Notes: a model not told the origin generated them from the sequence alone. Counted from the stretch's first letter, positions 39,920-49,369 are shown. The stretch is 64,000 nt of DNA from Candidatus Litorirhabdus singularis (GCF_026262625.1 NZ_SHNN01000006.1:1-64000); one strand, 5' to 3'. Made by a program: numbers and translations.

Positions 39920-39946
39920 TTTTAGTCAGGAAAGTCGGCTCGTCAA
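39919..39946 (-). promoter_or_regulatory. Sigma-70-type promoter of groESL under CIRCE
   Basis: On the minus strand TTGACG (39946-39941), a 16-base spacer and TAAAAT (39924-39919) make a good housekeeping promoter. The CIRCE palindrome begins at its -10 element and covers the expected transcription start. Confidence 0.75.
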
Positions 39947-39983
39947 GCCGTATTTAGGTCGCGGGGGCTAACAAAGCGCGGAT

Positions 39984-40448
39984 TTAGTCGTCCAGACGCC
40001 GAAATTCGCCTTCCAATGTCTGCTGCTGGCCAGGATCCCGCGGCTGCCGCGCCTCGAAGGCCCTATTTTGTGTGCGGTCTTGCGGGTGGTCTTGAAGGCC
40101 TTCTTGCTCGCCATTAGAGCCACCTATCAGCCTCGCCAAACCTCGGCGCAGCGGCCCTACCATGAGCAGCAGAGCCAGAATATCGGTGATCACGCCGGGA
40201 ATCATCAGTAACAGGCCGCTACCCAATACCGCCGCATCATCCAATAACAACTGGGGGCCCAACACTCGCCCCCCATACTGTGTCTGCATCTGCCGTAGCA
40301 TCGACAGCCCCTTTCGGCGCAGTAATCCCAAACCCAGAAACAGTGTTCCCGCTACATATAGCAGGGTCGCGAAGCCGCCAATCTCAGAGCCTAACTCAAT
40401 CAGAGTCCATAGCTCCAGCCAGGGCAGCAATATAAATATCCAAGGCAT
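39984..40448 (-). CDS. fxsA: FxsA family cytoplasmic membrane protein
   Basis: The 154-residue product has four hydrophobic segments ([37 protein letters not shown], and two later) and the FxsA-type end of the membrane part ([25 protein letters not shown]), then a polar, Gln/Arg-rich tail. E. coli FxsA overproduction eases exclusion of phage T7 by the F plasmid; its normal role is unknown. The ATG at 40448 (MPWIFILLP) is chosen because upstream residues are not hydrophobic or family-like. FxsA next to groESL is common in gammaproteobacteria. Confidence 0.88.
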   Translation of the reverse strand: MPWIFILLPWLELWTLIELGSEIGGFATLLYVAGTLFLGLGLLRRKGLSMLRQMQTQYGGRVLGPQLLLDDAAVLGSGLLLMIPGVITDILALLLMVGPLRRGLARLIGGSNGEQEGLQDHPQDRTQNRAFEARQPRDPGQQQTLEGEFRRLDD

Positions 40449-40555
40449 ACCCACATTATTGGGATGATCGCCGACATTGCAAGTGCGCGCGGTGCCTAAC
40501 GCAGTTTGTTGGTGTAAAATGCGCGCCACCAAAACCAAACAAGGTAGTTATCAGC

Positions 40556-41317
40556 ATGGATTTGAAAGATAAGGTCATAGTTGTCACCGGCGGTGCTCAA
40601 GGTCTGGGACGGGCTATAGCAGTAGGATTGGCAAGCAAAGGTGCCAAGCTGGCGTTAGTCGACTTAAATCAGGAAAAACTCGACGAAACTGCGCAACTTT
40701 GTGTCGATGCCGGGGGCGAAGGACGCGGTTATCTTGCCAACATAGCAGCGGAAGATGAAGTCACCGAACTGTTCGCTCAGGTAGTTTCAGATTTTGGCAG
40801 CTTGCACGGACTGGTCAATAACGCGGGCATTCTGCGGGACGGTCTGTTGCTGAAGGTCAAGGATGGGGAAATCGTCAAGCGCATGAGCCTGGCAGAATGG
40901 CAGGCGGTCATTGACGTAAACCTGACGGGGGTCTTTCTGTGCGGACGCGAAGCTGCCACCAAGTTTATCGAGCTCGGCACCGAAGGCGTCATCATCAATA
41001 TTTCGTCAGTATCTCGGGCCGGTAATATGGGCCAGACCAACTACTCTGCGGCCAAGTCTGGCGTAGCCACCATGGCCGTGACATGGGCCAAGGAACTGGC
41101 TCGCTACGGCATTCGCACCGCCGCTATCGCACCCGGTTTCGTCGCCACCGATATGGTCGCCAGCATGAAGCCTGAGGCGTTGGCAAAAATGGAGGCGCAA
41201 ATCCCGCTCGGCAGAATGGCCCGCCCTGACGAAATTGCGCACGCTGCCGCCTTTATTCTTGAGAACGACTACGTGAGTGGTCGCGTCTTTGAAATAGACG
41301 GCGGTATCCGGTTGTAA
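40556..41317 (+). CDS. Short-chain dehydrogenase/reductase, FabG-like
   Basis: The 253-residue SDR has the [12 protein letters not shown] cofactor motif (residues 11-22), NNAG (about 90), Ser in ISSVSRAG and the YSAAKSG catalytic pair (about 162), and ends [10 protein letters not shown]. It probably reduces or oxidises a 3-oxo/3-hydroxy acyl group, but substrate cannot be read from sequence. AAGGT precedes the ATG. It lies 24 bases before the alkyltransferase-like gene, possibly cotranscribed. Confidence 0.86.
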   Translation: MDLKDKVIVVTGGAQGLGRAIAVGLASKGAKLALVDLNQEKLDETAQLCVDAGGEGRGYLANIAAEDEVTELFAQVVSDFGSLHGLVNNAGILRDGLLLKVKDGEIVKRMSLAEWQAVIDVNLTGVFLCGREAATKFIELGTEGVIINISSVSRAGNMGQTNYSAAKSGVATMAVTWAKELARYGIRTAAIAPGFVATDMVASMKPEALAKMEAQIPLGRMARPDEIAHAAAFILENDYVSGRVFEIDGGIRL

Positions 41318-41341
41318 CCGGCCGCTTGCCCAGCAAAGCTA

Positions 41342-41653
41342 ATGCCAGAGCCCGATAACAAACATCGTATCTGGCAGGTAGTACACGCCATCCCGGCCGG
41401 TCGCGTCAGCAGCTACGGCCGAGTGGCCAAACTGGCCGGACTGGCTGGCGCCGCCCGTCTCACCGGCCACGCCTTGCGCGGTCTACCGCGGGACACACAG
41501 ATCCCCTGGCACCGCGTTATCAACAGTCAGGGCAAATTATCATTGCCACCCGGCGGTGAAGCCTATGAGGAGCAGCGCCAAAGACTGCAAGCAGAAGGGG
41601 TGTTTTTTACCGCTGCAGGACGCCTGCGCAGTCAGGACTATTGGTGGCCCTGA
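41342..41653 (+). CDS. Alkyltransferase-like protein (ATL), MGMT domain without catalytic cysteine
   Basis: The 103-residue protein has the DNA-binding domain of O6-alkylguanine transferases, with IPAGRVSSYGRVAKLAG and the arginine-finger region LTGHALRGLP. The active-site PCHR of true transferases is PWHR here (residues 55-58), so Cys is replaced by Trp, as in E. coli Atl (YbaZ). ATL proteins flip alkylated guanines out of DNA and recruit nucleotide excision repair. Its end overlaps the convergent AmpG-like gene by 16 bases. Confidence 0.88.
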   Translation: MPEPDNKHRIWQVVHAIPAGRVSSYGRVAKLAGLAGAARLTGHALRGLPRDTQIPWHRVINSQGKLSLPPGGEAYEEQRQRLQAEGVFFTAAGRLRSQDYWWP

Positions 41654-42900
41654 GCCTCATCAGCTGACGCCTTTTCCTGCCAAGGCGCCACCCAGTGCAG
41701 CAATGCCATACCCGGTAATGCAATCAGCGCACACAACAAGAAAAACTCAGTCCAGCCCACCGCTTCAACAATCGCCCCGGTACTGGCATTGGCGAAAGTC
41801 CGCGGCATGGCCGCCAGAGCGGTGAACAAAGCAAACTGAGTGGCGGCAAATTTGCGGCTGGTCTCGCGGGCAATAAACGCGGTAAACGCAGCAGTACCCA
41901 TCCCTACCCCCAGATACTCAAAACTGATCACCGCTGCCAGCAGCCAGGTCACCGCGCCAGCCTCGGCCAGCAGTGCGAAGCCAAAGATGCTAACCACCTG
42001 CACTACCCCAAACATCCACAAAGCGCGATTGATGCCCAACTTGATCATCACTACGCCGCCCAAAAGGCCGCCGATAATGGAAGGCCACAGCGCTGCATGT
42101 TTAGCGACCAGGCCGATCTCGGTCATGCTAAAACCCAAATCCATATAGAATGGCGTAGACAGCGCCGTCGCCATGCTGTCGCCGAGCTTGTACAGGCACA
42201 TAAAGCCGATTACCAGAAACACGCCATTCCAGCCGCGACGGCCGATATACTCGCGAAAAGGCGCCACCACCGCCTCCTTCAGGCCGCTGGCTTCAGGCAA
42301 TTCGGATTCTGGTTCGCTGACGGCAAGACTCAGCCCAATACCCACCAACATGAACCCGCCAGTAATCCAGAACACCGTACTCCAGGGTAAATGGTCGGCC
42401 AGAATCAGCGCCAGAGAACCCGGCACCAGCGACGAGATGCGGTAGGCTTGTACGTGAATTGAGTTACCCAGACCCAGTTCTGAATCGAGCAGAATTTCAC
42501 GCCGATAACCGTCCAGCACCACATCCTGGCTGGCACTAAACAGCGCTATCAAAAAAGCCACCACACTGACGGTAGTGAACGAAACCTGCGGTTGCGCCCA
42601 CCCCATGCAACCGATACTCAATAGCAGCAGCACCTGGGTGACCAGCATCCATCCGCGACGCCGCCCTAGAAATGGCGGCACATAACGATCCAGCAGCGGC
42701 GCCCAGGCAAATTTCCACGTGTAAGGAATGGTGACCAGTGACAATAACCCAATGTCTACCAGACTAATGCCGGAGTCCCGCAGCCAGGCGGGAATGAGCT
42801 GTATCAGCACATACAAGGGCATTCCGGAGGCAAGCCCGGTGAACACGCAAATCAGCATGCGCCGATTTAGAATAGCCTGGCGCCAATCGATATCAGTCAA
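41638..42900 (-). CDS. AmpG-type MFS permease (muropeptide importer family)
   Basis: The 420-residue membrane protein has about 12 helices and AmpG-like motifs: LASGMPLYVLIQLIPAWLRDSGISLVDIGLLSL near the start, TWKFAWAPLLDRY, and ASQDVVLDGYRREIL (about 126). AmpG brings anhydro-muropeptides from the periplasm to the cytoplasm for cell-wall recycling. Length is shorter than the 491 of E. coli, close to the AmpP-type pseudomonad permease, so AmpG versus AmpP is open. It is convergent with the ATL gene. Confidence 0.84.
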   Translation of the reverse strand: MTDIDWRQAILNRRMLICVFTGLASGMPLYVLIQLIPAWLRDSGISLVDIGLLSLVTIPYTWKFAWAPLLDRYVPPFLGRRRGWMLVTQVLLLLSIGCMGWAQPQVSFTTVSVVAFLIALFSASQDVVLDGYRREILLDSELGLGNSIHVQAYRISSLVPGSLALILADHLPWSTVFWITGGFMLVGIGLSLAVSEPESELPEASGLKEAVVAPFREYIGRRGWNGVFLVIGFMCLYKLGDSMATALSTPFYMDLGFSMTEIGLVAKHAALWPSIIGGLLGGVVMIKLGINRALWMFGVVQVVSIFGFALLAEAGAVTWLLAAVISFEYLGVGMGTAAFTAFIARETSRKFAATQFALFTALAAMPRTFANASTGAIVEAVGWTEFFLLCALIALPGMALLHWVAPWQEKASADEAQGHQ

Positions 42901-42986
42901 AGGCGGGGTAACTCTTGCGGAGCGCTATAGGAGGCATCAACGCAGTATACGGCCATGACCGCTACCGCGCTATAAATGCTATGGAA

Positions 42987-43778
42987 TCAGGCGTGCTGAG
43001 AGGAGCAGGACAACACTTCGCCAGTCATATAGCCGGAATAATCCGATGCCAGGAACATCATTACGTTAGCCACTTCCCAGACTTCGGCAGCGCGGCCAAA
43101 AGCCTCTTTCGCTGCCAGCTCTTCGAGCAGTTCCATGGGAGACGTCTTCTTCAAGAAATCGTGAAACGCAATCGAGGGAGAAACGGCATTGATACGCACC
43201 CCATGATCAGCGGCCTCCAACGCAGAGCAACGCGTCAATGCCATAACTCCGGCCTTAGCCGCAGCATAATGACACTGCTCTTTCTGTGCCCGCCAGCCCA
43301 ATACAGAGGCGTTGTTAACAATCACACCCGTTCCGCGCGGCTGCATCTTCTTCAGCATGGCACGAGACATACGCATGGTTCCGGTCAGTGTCACATCCAG
43401 CACCCGGCTCCATTCATCGTCTTCCATATCGACCAACAGCTTGGTGCCGCCTAAGCCGGCATTGTTAATCAGTACGTCCACCCCACCCATCGTCGCTTCA
43501 GCCTCGTCCACCAGAGCCTGTACGTCGGCCTCATCGGTCACATTGGCGAGCTTGCCATAGACTGACTCCAAACCGGTTTCAGATTTCAAAGCGGCGACTG
43601 CTTTTTCCAGACGTCCCTCGTGTATATCGCTAATCATTACTGCGCGCGCGCCCTCTTCAACGGCACGGGTGGCAGCGGCAAAGCCAATACCCGCACCAGC
43701 AGCGGCGGTAATCAGCACGCTTTTACCGGCCAGCAAATTGTGTCCTGCAACATAGGGTGGTGGTTCTTTTAGAGCCAT
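42987..43778 (-). CDS. ipdF: IpdF-like SDR of steroid ring C/D degradation
   Basis: The 263-residue SDR is very close to mycobacterial IpdF (Rv3559c) as I remember it: an N-terminal AGHNLLAGKSVLITAAAGAGIG, then NNAGLGGTKLLVDMEDDEW, NNASVLGWRAQ and HYAAAKAGVMALTRC, AVSPSIA, and the end EVLSCSSQHA. The cofactor motif is TAAAGAGIG in place of TGxxxGIG, as in that protein. IpdF oxidises the 5-hydroxyl of the HIP-CoA derivative. GAGGAAG precedes the ATG. It is the last gene of the cluster, 39 bases after the FadE30-like gene, the same pairing as Rv3559c-Rv3560c. Confidence 0.88.
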   Translation of the reverse strand: MALKEPPPYVAGHNLLAGKSVLITAAAGAGIGFAAATRAVEEGARAVMISDIHEGRLEKAVAALKSETGLESVYGKLANVTDEADVQALVDEAEATMGGVDVLINNAGLGGTKLLVDMEDDEWSRVLDVTLTGTMRMSRAMLKKMQPRGTGVIVNNASVLGWRAQKEQCHYAAAKAGVMALTRCSALEAADHGVRINAVSPSIAFHDFLKKTSPMELLEELAAKEAFGRAAEVWEVANVMMFLASDYSGYMTGEVLSCSSQHA

Positions 43779-43817
43779 GAGTGCTTCCTCTTGCGACCGC
43801 TAGCGGCGCCTGGTTGA

Positions 43818-45008
43818 TTATCCACGCGGTTCACGGGGCATACCCAGCGCCCGTTCCGCAATAATATTTCTTTGAATCTGATTAGTGCCACCGTAAATCG
43901 TATCGGCGCGGGTAAACAGGTACATCGACTGCAAACGATTAAGTTCGTAAGGTCCAGCTTCCAGCACTTCTGACTCCGGCCCCAGCACATCCATGGCCAG
44001 CTTGCCCAGATTACGGTGCCAGGTTGACCAATACAGTTTGTAGATCATGGCTTCCTTTTGCAAAGTGCCATCATCACCGCCGCCCGACAGAGTGCGCATG
44101 CTATTGAAGCGCATAATACGTAAACCCACATGGGCATCAGCAATGCGTTGCCTTATCACAGGGTCGGTGGCGGCACCGTTCAGTTTGGCAACGCGGATGA
44201 TCTCATCCAGTTCGTTCTGGAACAGCATCTGCTGTCCCAGCGTGGACACGCCGCGTTCAAAGCCCAGTAGCCCCATCGCCACTTTCCAGCCTTCGCCTGG
44301 AGCGCCGACAATATCCTGAGCGCTACAGTGAGCATCATCAAAAAACACTTCATTGAATTCGCTGGTGCCGGTCAACTGTTCGATCGGCCGCACGTCAATA
44401 CCGGGTTGATCCATCGCCAACAAAAAGAACCCCAGCCCCTTGTGGCCGACACTCTCTGGATCAGTGCGGGCAATCACAAAGCAGTATTCAGATTCGTGGG
44501 CATTGGAGGTCCACACTTTCTGACCGTTAATCAGCCATTGACCTGCTGTCTCATCAAAATGCGCTTTCGTCTTAACGTTGGCAAGGTCAGACCCGGCACT
44601 CGGCTCTGAATAGCCCTGACACCAGAACTCTGTGCCCGCAAGAATACCAGGCAGAAAGCGCTGTTTCTGTTCTTCGCTACCAAAAGCAATCAAGGTCGGA
44701 CCCGTCAGGCCTTCACCGATATGCCCCATGCGGCCAGGGCCACCGGCCCGTGCGTACTCTTCGTGAAACACCACCTGCTGCTCAATACTGGCACCGCGAC
44801 CGCCGTACTCCTGTGGCCACCCGATACAGGTCCAGCCACCTTCAGCCAACTTGCGCTCCCAGGCTTTGCGTTCGTCCGGATACATGTGCTCGTCACCCGG
44901 CCCGCCACGGCCGCGCAATTGCTCAAATTCGCCGCACAGGTTCTGCTCTAGCCAGGTCGCAATCTCGCCGCGAAATTGTTCGTCTTCTGCGCTGAAACTT
45001 AACTTCAT
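43818..45008 (-). CDS. fadE30: FadE30-like acyl-CoA dehydrogenase of the HIP pathway
   Basis: The 396-residue flavoprotein resembles mycobacterial FadE30 (Rv3560c) in GRGGPGDEHMYPDERKAW, WCQGYSEPSAGSDLA, NGQKVWTS and the end GTNQIQRNIIAERALG. FadE30 dehydrogenates the propionyl side chain of HIP-CoA. At the C-terminus the usual catalytic YEGT is YGGT (about 373), so the base must be elsewhere, probably Glu251 in FERGVSTLG, the helix-G position used by isovaleryl-CoA dehydrogenase. It is followed by ipdF and preceded by a second dehydrogenase subunit after 21 bases. Confidence 0.87.
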   Translation of the reverse strand: MKLSFSAEDEQFRGEIATWLEQNLCGEFEQLRGRGGPGDEHMYPDERKAWERKLAEGGWTCIGWPQEYGGRGASIEQQVVFHEEYARAGGPGRMGHIGEGLTGPTLIAFGSEEQKQRFLPGILAGTEFWCQGYSEPSAGSDLANVKTKAHFDETAGQWLINGQKVWTSNAHESEYCFVIARTDPESVGHKGLGFFLLAMDQPGIDVRPIEQLTGTSEFNEVFFDDAHCSAQDIVGAPGEGWKVAMGLLGFERGVSTLGQQMLFQNELDEIIRVAKLNGAATDPVIRQRIADAHVGLRIMRFNSMRTLSGGGDDGTLQKEAMIYKLYWSTWHRNLGKLAMDVLGPESEVLEAGPYELNRLQSMYLFTRADTIYGGTNQIQRNIIAERALGMPREPRG

Positions 45009-45029
45009 CTTTTGCTCTCCCGCGCCGGC

Positions 45030-46184
45030 TTAATCAAGCAAACTGGCGGCGATAGAATCGCGATGCCAGGCGCCAGTGCCCAAAAAGGTTTCGCTGGACT
45101 TGGCCCGTTTGAAGTACAACTGAATATCGTACTCCCAGGTAAAGCCAACGCCGCCGTGCAACTGAATGCCGCACCCCGCATTGAAAAAGAAGGCATCACT
45201 GCACCAGGCTTTAGCTACACTCGCCGCATCACCCAACTCTGACGCCAAGCTGCCACCGCGTAACGTCTCATCGGCAACACAGGCCGCGTAGTAAGCTGCC
45301 GAACGTCCCGCCTCCACTTTGACCATCATGTCTGCTGCTTTGTGTTTAATGGCCTGGTAGCCGGCTATGACGCGACCAAACTGCACTCGTTCCTGAGTAT
45401 AAGCGACCGTAATATCCAGGGCCTGCTGGGCACCGCCCACCTGCTCGGCAGCAACCGCCACCGTGGCAAGACCAATAATGCGCTCTAGCAGCTGCCAGGC
45501 ATTACCCGGCTCATTCATCACCGACTCTGGCGCCATAACCGCATCGGCCATCACAATCTGCGCCTGCTTGCGGGTTTGGTCCATGGTCGGCAGCCACTCG
45601 CGAGTGATGCCCTGACTGTCAGCCGGGACGATAAACAGAGTAATACCTGAAGTACCGCTACTGCCCTCCTCCCGCGCAGCGACCACCAACAGCTGCGCGC
45701 TGTGGCCATCTGGCACATAACGCCAACTGCCATTGAGAACATATTCGTCACCACTGCGGACGTAAGTAGCGGTTACCGCCTCTGCGTCCCAACGACCATT
45801 GCTGCCGGTATAGGCCAGCGTCGCGGTAGCGCCTTCAATAATCCGCGGCAGGTATTCCGCTTTTTGCTCCGGCGTTCCTGCGATCAGCAAGCTGTTCACA
45901 CCCAGACACACGGTAGAGTAAAAGGGTGAGCACAATAGGTAGCGCCCCATCTGTTCCAGCATAGCAACCAGCTCAACGTAGCCCAGCCCCATACCCCCGT
46001 ATTCTTCAGGAATATGAATCGCTTGCCAAAACATCTCATCGCAGATCTTCTGCCACAGCTCAGCGTCATAGCCCAGCTCAGTCGCCATTGCCGCTCGTAC
46101 CGCAGCGCTGGTTGAAACCTCAGCTAGAAACGCTTCCGCCGTATCGCGGATCATCAATTGTTCTTCAGTAAACGTAAAGTCCAT
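45030..46184 (-). CDS. Acyl-CoA dehydrogenase, HIP cluster
   Basis: The 384-residue protein has the acyl-CoA dehydrogenase fold: MDFTFTEEQLMIRDTAEAFL, IPEEYGGMGLG, then ERVQFGRVIAGYQAIKHKAADM and QLHGGVGFTWEYDIQLYFKR. It lacks both the YEGT-type catalytic segment and the helix-G ERG motif seen in the FadE30-like protein, so it may be the non-catalytic half of a heteromeric enzyme, as known for steroid acyl-CoA dehydrogenases. The ATG at 46184 is preferred to a GTG one codon earlier because the family begins MDF. Which dehydrogenation it serves (FadE30 partner or the MOODA-CoA step) is open. Confidence 0.8.
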   Translation of the reverse strand: MDFTFTEEQLMIRDTAEAFLAEVSTSAAVRAAMATELGYDAELWQKICDEMFWQAIHIPEEYGGMGLGYVELVAMLEQMGRYLLCSPFYSTVCLGVNSLLIAGTPEQKAEYLPRIIEGATATLAYTGSNGRWDAEAVTATYVRSGDEYVLNGSWRYVPDGHSAQLLVVAAREEGSSGTSGITLFIVPADSQGITREWLPTMDQTRKQAQIVMADAVMAPESVMNEPGNAWQLLERIIGLATVAVAAEQVGGAQQALDITVAYTQERVQFGRVIAGYQAIKHKAADMMVKVEAGRSAAYYAACVADETLRGGSLASELGDAASVAKAWCSDAFFFNAGCGIQLHGGVGFTWEYDIQLYFKRAKSSETFLGTGAWHRDSIAASLLD

Positions 46185-46206
46185 CACTCAAGTGCTCGTG
46201 TTTAAA

Positions 46207-47094
46207 TCAGCTTCCCCAGACACTCTGGGCCGGAACTTCTTTTGCCAACAGGGTTTTCATGGCCTCACCAATCTCAGCAGGTGCCCACTGGGAATCTTTG
46301 TCTACACCTTCGGTGGTGCGCCAACCATCACAAATACAGATGCGTCCACCTTCAGATTCAAAGATTCGACCCGTCACCTCAGCAGATTCCGCAGACGCCA
46401 GCCAGGCCACCAGTGTCGAAACATTTTCCGGGGCGAAATGATCGAAGCTGCCGTCGTCGGGCTTCTTCATGCGTTCGGCCATCACTTCTACTGCTGTAGT
46501 CATACCCGTGCGCGCACTGGGCGCCAGCGCGTTGACAGTAATACCGTAACGTCCCAGTTCTGCTGCCTGATTCAGTGTCAGCGCAGCAATGCCAGCCTTG
46601 GCGGCGGCGTAATTGGACTGACCAATAGAGCCCTGCAAGCCAGCGCCTGAAGTGGTGTTGATAATACGAGCGTCTACCGTGTGACCTTCTTTGGCCTGAC
46701 CGCGCCAGTAGTGCACCGCATGTGAGGAGATACAGAAGTGCCCTTTCAAATGCACGGACATAATGGTGTCCCACTCCGCCTCAGTCATCGACGCGAACAT
46801 ACGGTCGCGGTTAACTCCCGCGTTATTGACCACTATATCCAGGCCGCCAAACTCAGCTATGGCCTGCTTTACCGCATTCAGGCTGTCATCGTAGTTGGTG
46901 ATGTCAGAACTGTTCACCGCAGCTTTACCGCCCGCCGCTATGACTTCATCAACCACTGCCTGAGCAGCCTCGGTGTTAATGTCGTTAACCACAACCGCAC
47001 AGCCTTCGGCAGCCATCACGCGTGCGTGCGCCGCGCCCAGGCCGCCACCGGCACCCGTAATAATCGCCACTCTTCCGTCAAGTATTCCACTCAT
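46207..47094 (-). CDS. SDR hydroxyacyl-CoA dehydrogenase, Rv3548c-like, HIP cluster
   Basis: The 295-residue SDR has TGAGGGLGAAHARV, NNAGVNRDRMFASM, NTTSGAGLQGSIGQSNYAAAKAG and the C-terminal extension with ESEGGRICICDGWRTTE. It resembles Rv3548c, a KstR2-regulon SDR next to the ipd genes of M. tuberculosis, and multifunctional-enzyme-type hydroxyacyl dehydrogenases. Its likely role is the 3-hydroxyacyl-CoA oxidation step while the opened ring fragment is shortened. The start at 47094 has GAGGAAAG upstream; a longer frame adds seven residues before it. Confidence 0.82.
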   Translation of the reverse strand: MSGILDGRVAIITGAGGGLGAAHARVMAAEGCAVVVNDINTEAAQAVVDEVIAAGGKAAVNSSDITNYDDSLNAVKQAIAEFGGLDIVVNNAGVNRDRMFASMTEAEWDTIMSVHLKGHFCISSHAVHYWRGQAKEGHTVDARIINTTSGAGLQGSIGQSNYAAAKAGIAALTLNQAAELGRYGITVNALAPSARTGMTTAVEVMAERMKKPDDGSFDHFAPENVSTLVAWLASAESAEVTGRIFESEGGRICICDGWRTTEGVDKDSQWAPAEIGEAMKTLLAKEVPAQSVWGS

Positions 47095-47160
47095 GCTACT
47101 TTCCTCATATTCCATTCTTTGTCACCCGAACCTCAACAAGGTTAGGCTGCTGCCGTCTTG

Positions 47161-48309
47161 TTACAGGCGCTCAATAATAGTGACGTTGGCTTGCCCGCCA
47201 CCTTCACACATTGTTTGAAAGCCATATTGACCTTGGGTTCTTTCCAGCTCATGTAACAAGGTTGTCATCAACTTGGTACCGGTCGCACCCAGTGGGTGAC
47301 CCAGCGAAATCGCACCGCCGTTAACATTGGTCTTGGCAGGGTCGAAACCCGTCTCTTTCAGCCAGGCCATCGGCACCGACGCAAACGCTTCATTGATTTC
47401 TACCAGGTCCATATCATCCATACGCATGCCAGCCTTTTTCAACGCGTACTCAGTCGCTGGAATTGGCGCAGTCAGCATCCAGATGGGGTCTTCAGCGCGC
47501 ACACTCAAATGATGGATACGTGCTCTGGGAGTCAAGTTGTAACGCTTCAGGGCATCCTCGGAAACGATCAGCATGGCAGACGCAGCGTCACAGGTTTGGC
47601 TACTGACAGCGGCAGTTATGGTACCGCCCTCCATCAGTGGTGCCAGGCCCGCCATCTTTTCCAGCGAGGTTTCGCGCGGCGTCTCATCCATGTCGACGCC
47701 CTCCAGGGGGACGATTTCACGACTGAATCGACCTTCCGCAATAGCCTTCAGCGCGCGGGTATGTGACTCCAGGGCAAACGCTTCCATATCTTGCCGCGAC
47801 AAATTCCACTTATCCGCAATCATCTGTGCAGAATTAAACTGCGATACGGGGGTATCACCGTAACGCGCAGTCCAACCCTGTGAACCGGAGAACGGATCGC
47901 TAAAACCCAGCGGCTCGGCGGCCAACATCGCTGAGGATATAGGCACCGAGCTCATGGTCTGTACGCCACCGGCAACAACGACATCGTTAATACCAGACAT
48001 AACCGCCTGTGCAGCAAAGTGCACCGACTGCTGCGAAGAACCGCACTGGCGATCAATAGTCGTGCCGGGCACTTCCTGACTCAATCCTGCAGCCAACCAG
48101 CACGTGCGGGCAATATCACCCGCCAGTGGCCCGATGGTATCGACGGCGCCAAAAATCACGTCATCGTAATCCACATCGGGAATATCATTGCGTTCTACCA
48201 GCGCCTTGAGTACGTGTGCACCAAGATCGGCGGCGTGCACATGGGCCAAACCACCTCTGCGGCGACCGGTCGGGGTGCGCAGGGCGTCTACAATATAGGC
48301 TTCTGCCAT
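47161..48309 (-). CDS. fadA6: FadA6-like thiolase of steroid ring C/D degradation
   Basis: The 382-residue thiolase has the acylation cysteine Cys89 in DRQCGSSQQ, NEAFASVPMAWL, His338 in GHPLGATG and Cys368 in MCEGGGQAN. The GSSQQ after Cys89, the PIPATEYAL segment and the GGGQANVTIIERL end match mycobacterial FadA6 (Rv3556c) as I recall it. FadA6 splits the product of MOODA-CoA beta-oxidation into smaller acyl-CoAs. AGAGGAAA precedes the ATG; ipdE2 lies 17 bases upstream. Confidence 0.87.
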   Translation of the reverse strand: MAEAYIVDALRTPTGRRRGGLAHVHAADLGAHVLKALVERNDIPDVDYDDVIFGAVDTIGPLAGDIARTCWLAAGLSQEVPGTTIDRQCGSSQQSVHFAAQAVMSGINDVVVAGGVQTMSSVPISSAMLAAEPLGFSDPFSGSQGWTARYGDTPVSQFNSAQMIADKWNLSRQDMEAFALESHTRALKAIAEGRFSREIVPLEGVDMDETPRETSLEKMAGLAPLMEGGTITAAVSSQTCDAASAMLIVSEDALKRYNLTPRARIHHLSVRAEDPIWMLTAPIPATEYALKKAGMRMDDMDLVEINEAFASVPMAWLKETGFDPAKTNVNGGAISLGHPLGATGTKLMTTLLHELERTQGQYGFQTMCEGGGQANVTIIERL

Positions 48310-48326
48310 GAGTATTTCCTCTGTAG

Positions 48327-49364
48327 TTAATTAAGGAACGTGTTGCCAGCCCCTAGTGGAGTGTCTGCACGTAAAATAAAGTCGTTGATACGGTTCTTAT
48401 GAAAACCGGCATCGCCCCAACTGTTGGCGAGCGCCCAGGCCTTCTTCATAAAAATATGTAAATCCACTTCCCAGGTATAACCCATAGCCCCGTGCACCTG
48501 GATGCAGTTTTTAGCGGCGAGATTAGCGGCTTCGCAAGCCACCACTTTAGCGTGGGAAACATTTTCACTGGCCGAGTTCAGGTCATTGGCAACCGCATAG
48601 GCGGCGCGGTGTACTGGCGCCTTAGCGTATTCCAGCTGCACTGCCACATTGGCCATATGATGCTTAACCGCCTGAAAGGAACCAATAGGCTTACCAAACT
48701 GGTTACGCTCGCTGGTGTATTGCACCGCCAGATCAACCATGCGCTGAGCCAGGCCCAGGGCCTGAGCTGCATTGCCTAACGCACCTCTGTTCAGACAAGC
48801 GGTTATCACTGCAACATCACTGCAGACAATATTGCTGGCGGTCGCTTCTACGGCATACAGCTTACGTGAAGGATCCACCGACTCGTTGTGACGCAGATTG
48901 AACTGTCCCGGCGTCAGCGCATGAATATCATCGCCCTGCTGCAGCAAAATCAGGTCGGCGGTATGTGCATCTTCGACTAACAGATTTTGGCTCAGGCCCA
49001 CGACTACCCGCGCCTCACCGGAGGCGATTTTGGGCAACCACTGCGCTGCCAGTTCGCCACCAATGTCAGTCAACAGTGGCACGGCAACCAGTGCTGTATG
49101 CACTAAAGGCTCAGGCAGTGCTACATAGCCACATTCCTGCGCCAGCAATACAAAATCCAGCGCGCTCATACCCAGCCCGCCCAACGCTTCAGGCACGGTA
49201 ATACCGGTTAAACCTAGCTCTGCCAGTTGCGCCCACAGCTCGGGGCTCCGGCCCGTCTCGCTTTCCCAAGACTCCCGGATCTTCTCGGGTGTCACTTCAT
49301 TGACCAGAAAGTCGCGTACTGATTCCTGAAACAACAGTTGATCTTCACTAAAGGTAAAATCCAT
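48327..49364 (-). CDS. ipdE2: IpdE2/FadE33-like acyl-CoA dehydrogenase subunit
   Basis: The 345-residue protein is a short acyl-CoA dehydrogenase: MDFTFSEDQLLFQESVRDFL, GGLGMSALDFVLLAQECGYVALPEP, then ERNQFGKPIGSFQAVKHHMANVAV and VHGAMGYTWEVDLHIF. The middle beta domain is reduced and the usual catalytic glutamate segments are missing, as in the beta-type subunits of steroid heterotetramers. It begins 5 bases after the next subunit gene, which argues for the IpdE1-IpdE2 complex that desaturates the ring-opened MOODA-CoA. FadE32 and FadE33 types are hard to separate by eye. Confidence 0.78.
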   Translation of the reverse strand: MDFTFSEDQLLFQESVRDFLVNEVTPEKIRESWESETGRSPELWAQLAELGLTGITVPEALGGLGMSALDFVLLAQECGYVALPEPLVHTALVAVPLLTDIGGELAAQWLPKIASGEARVVVGLSQNLLVEDAHTADLILLQQGDDIHALTPGQFNLRHNESVDPSRKLYAVEATASNIVCSDVAVITACLNRGALGNAAQALGLAQRMVDLAVQYTSERNQFGKPIGSFQAVKHHMANVAVQLEYAKAPVHRAAYAVANDLNSASENVSHAKVVACEAANLAAKNCIQVHGAMGYTWEVDLHIFMKKAWALANSWGDAGFHKNRINDFILRADTPLGAGNTFLN

Positions 49365-49369
49365 TGCAG

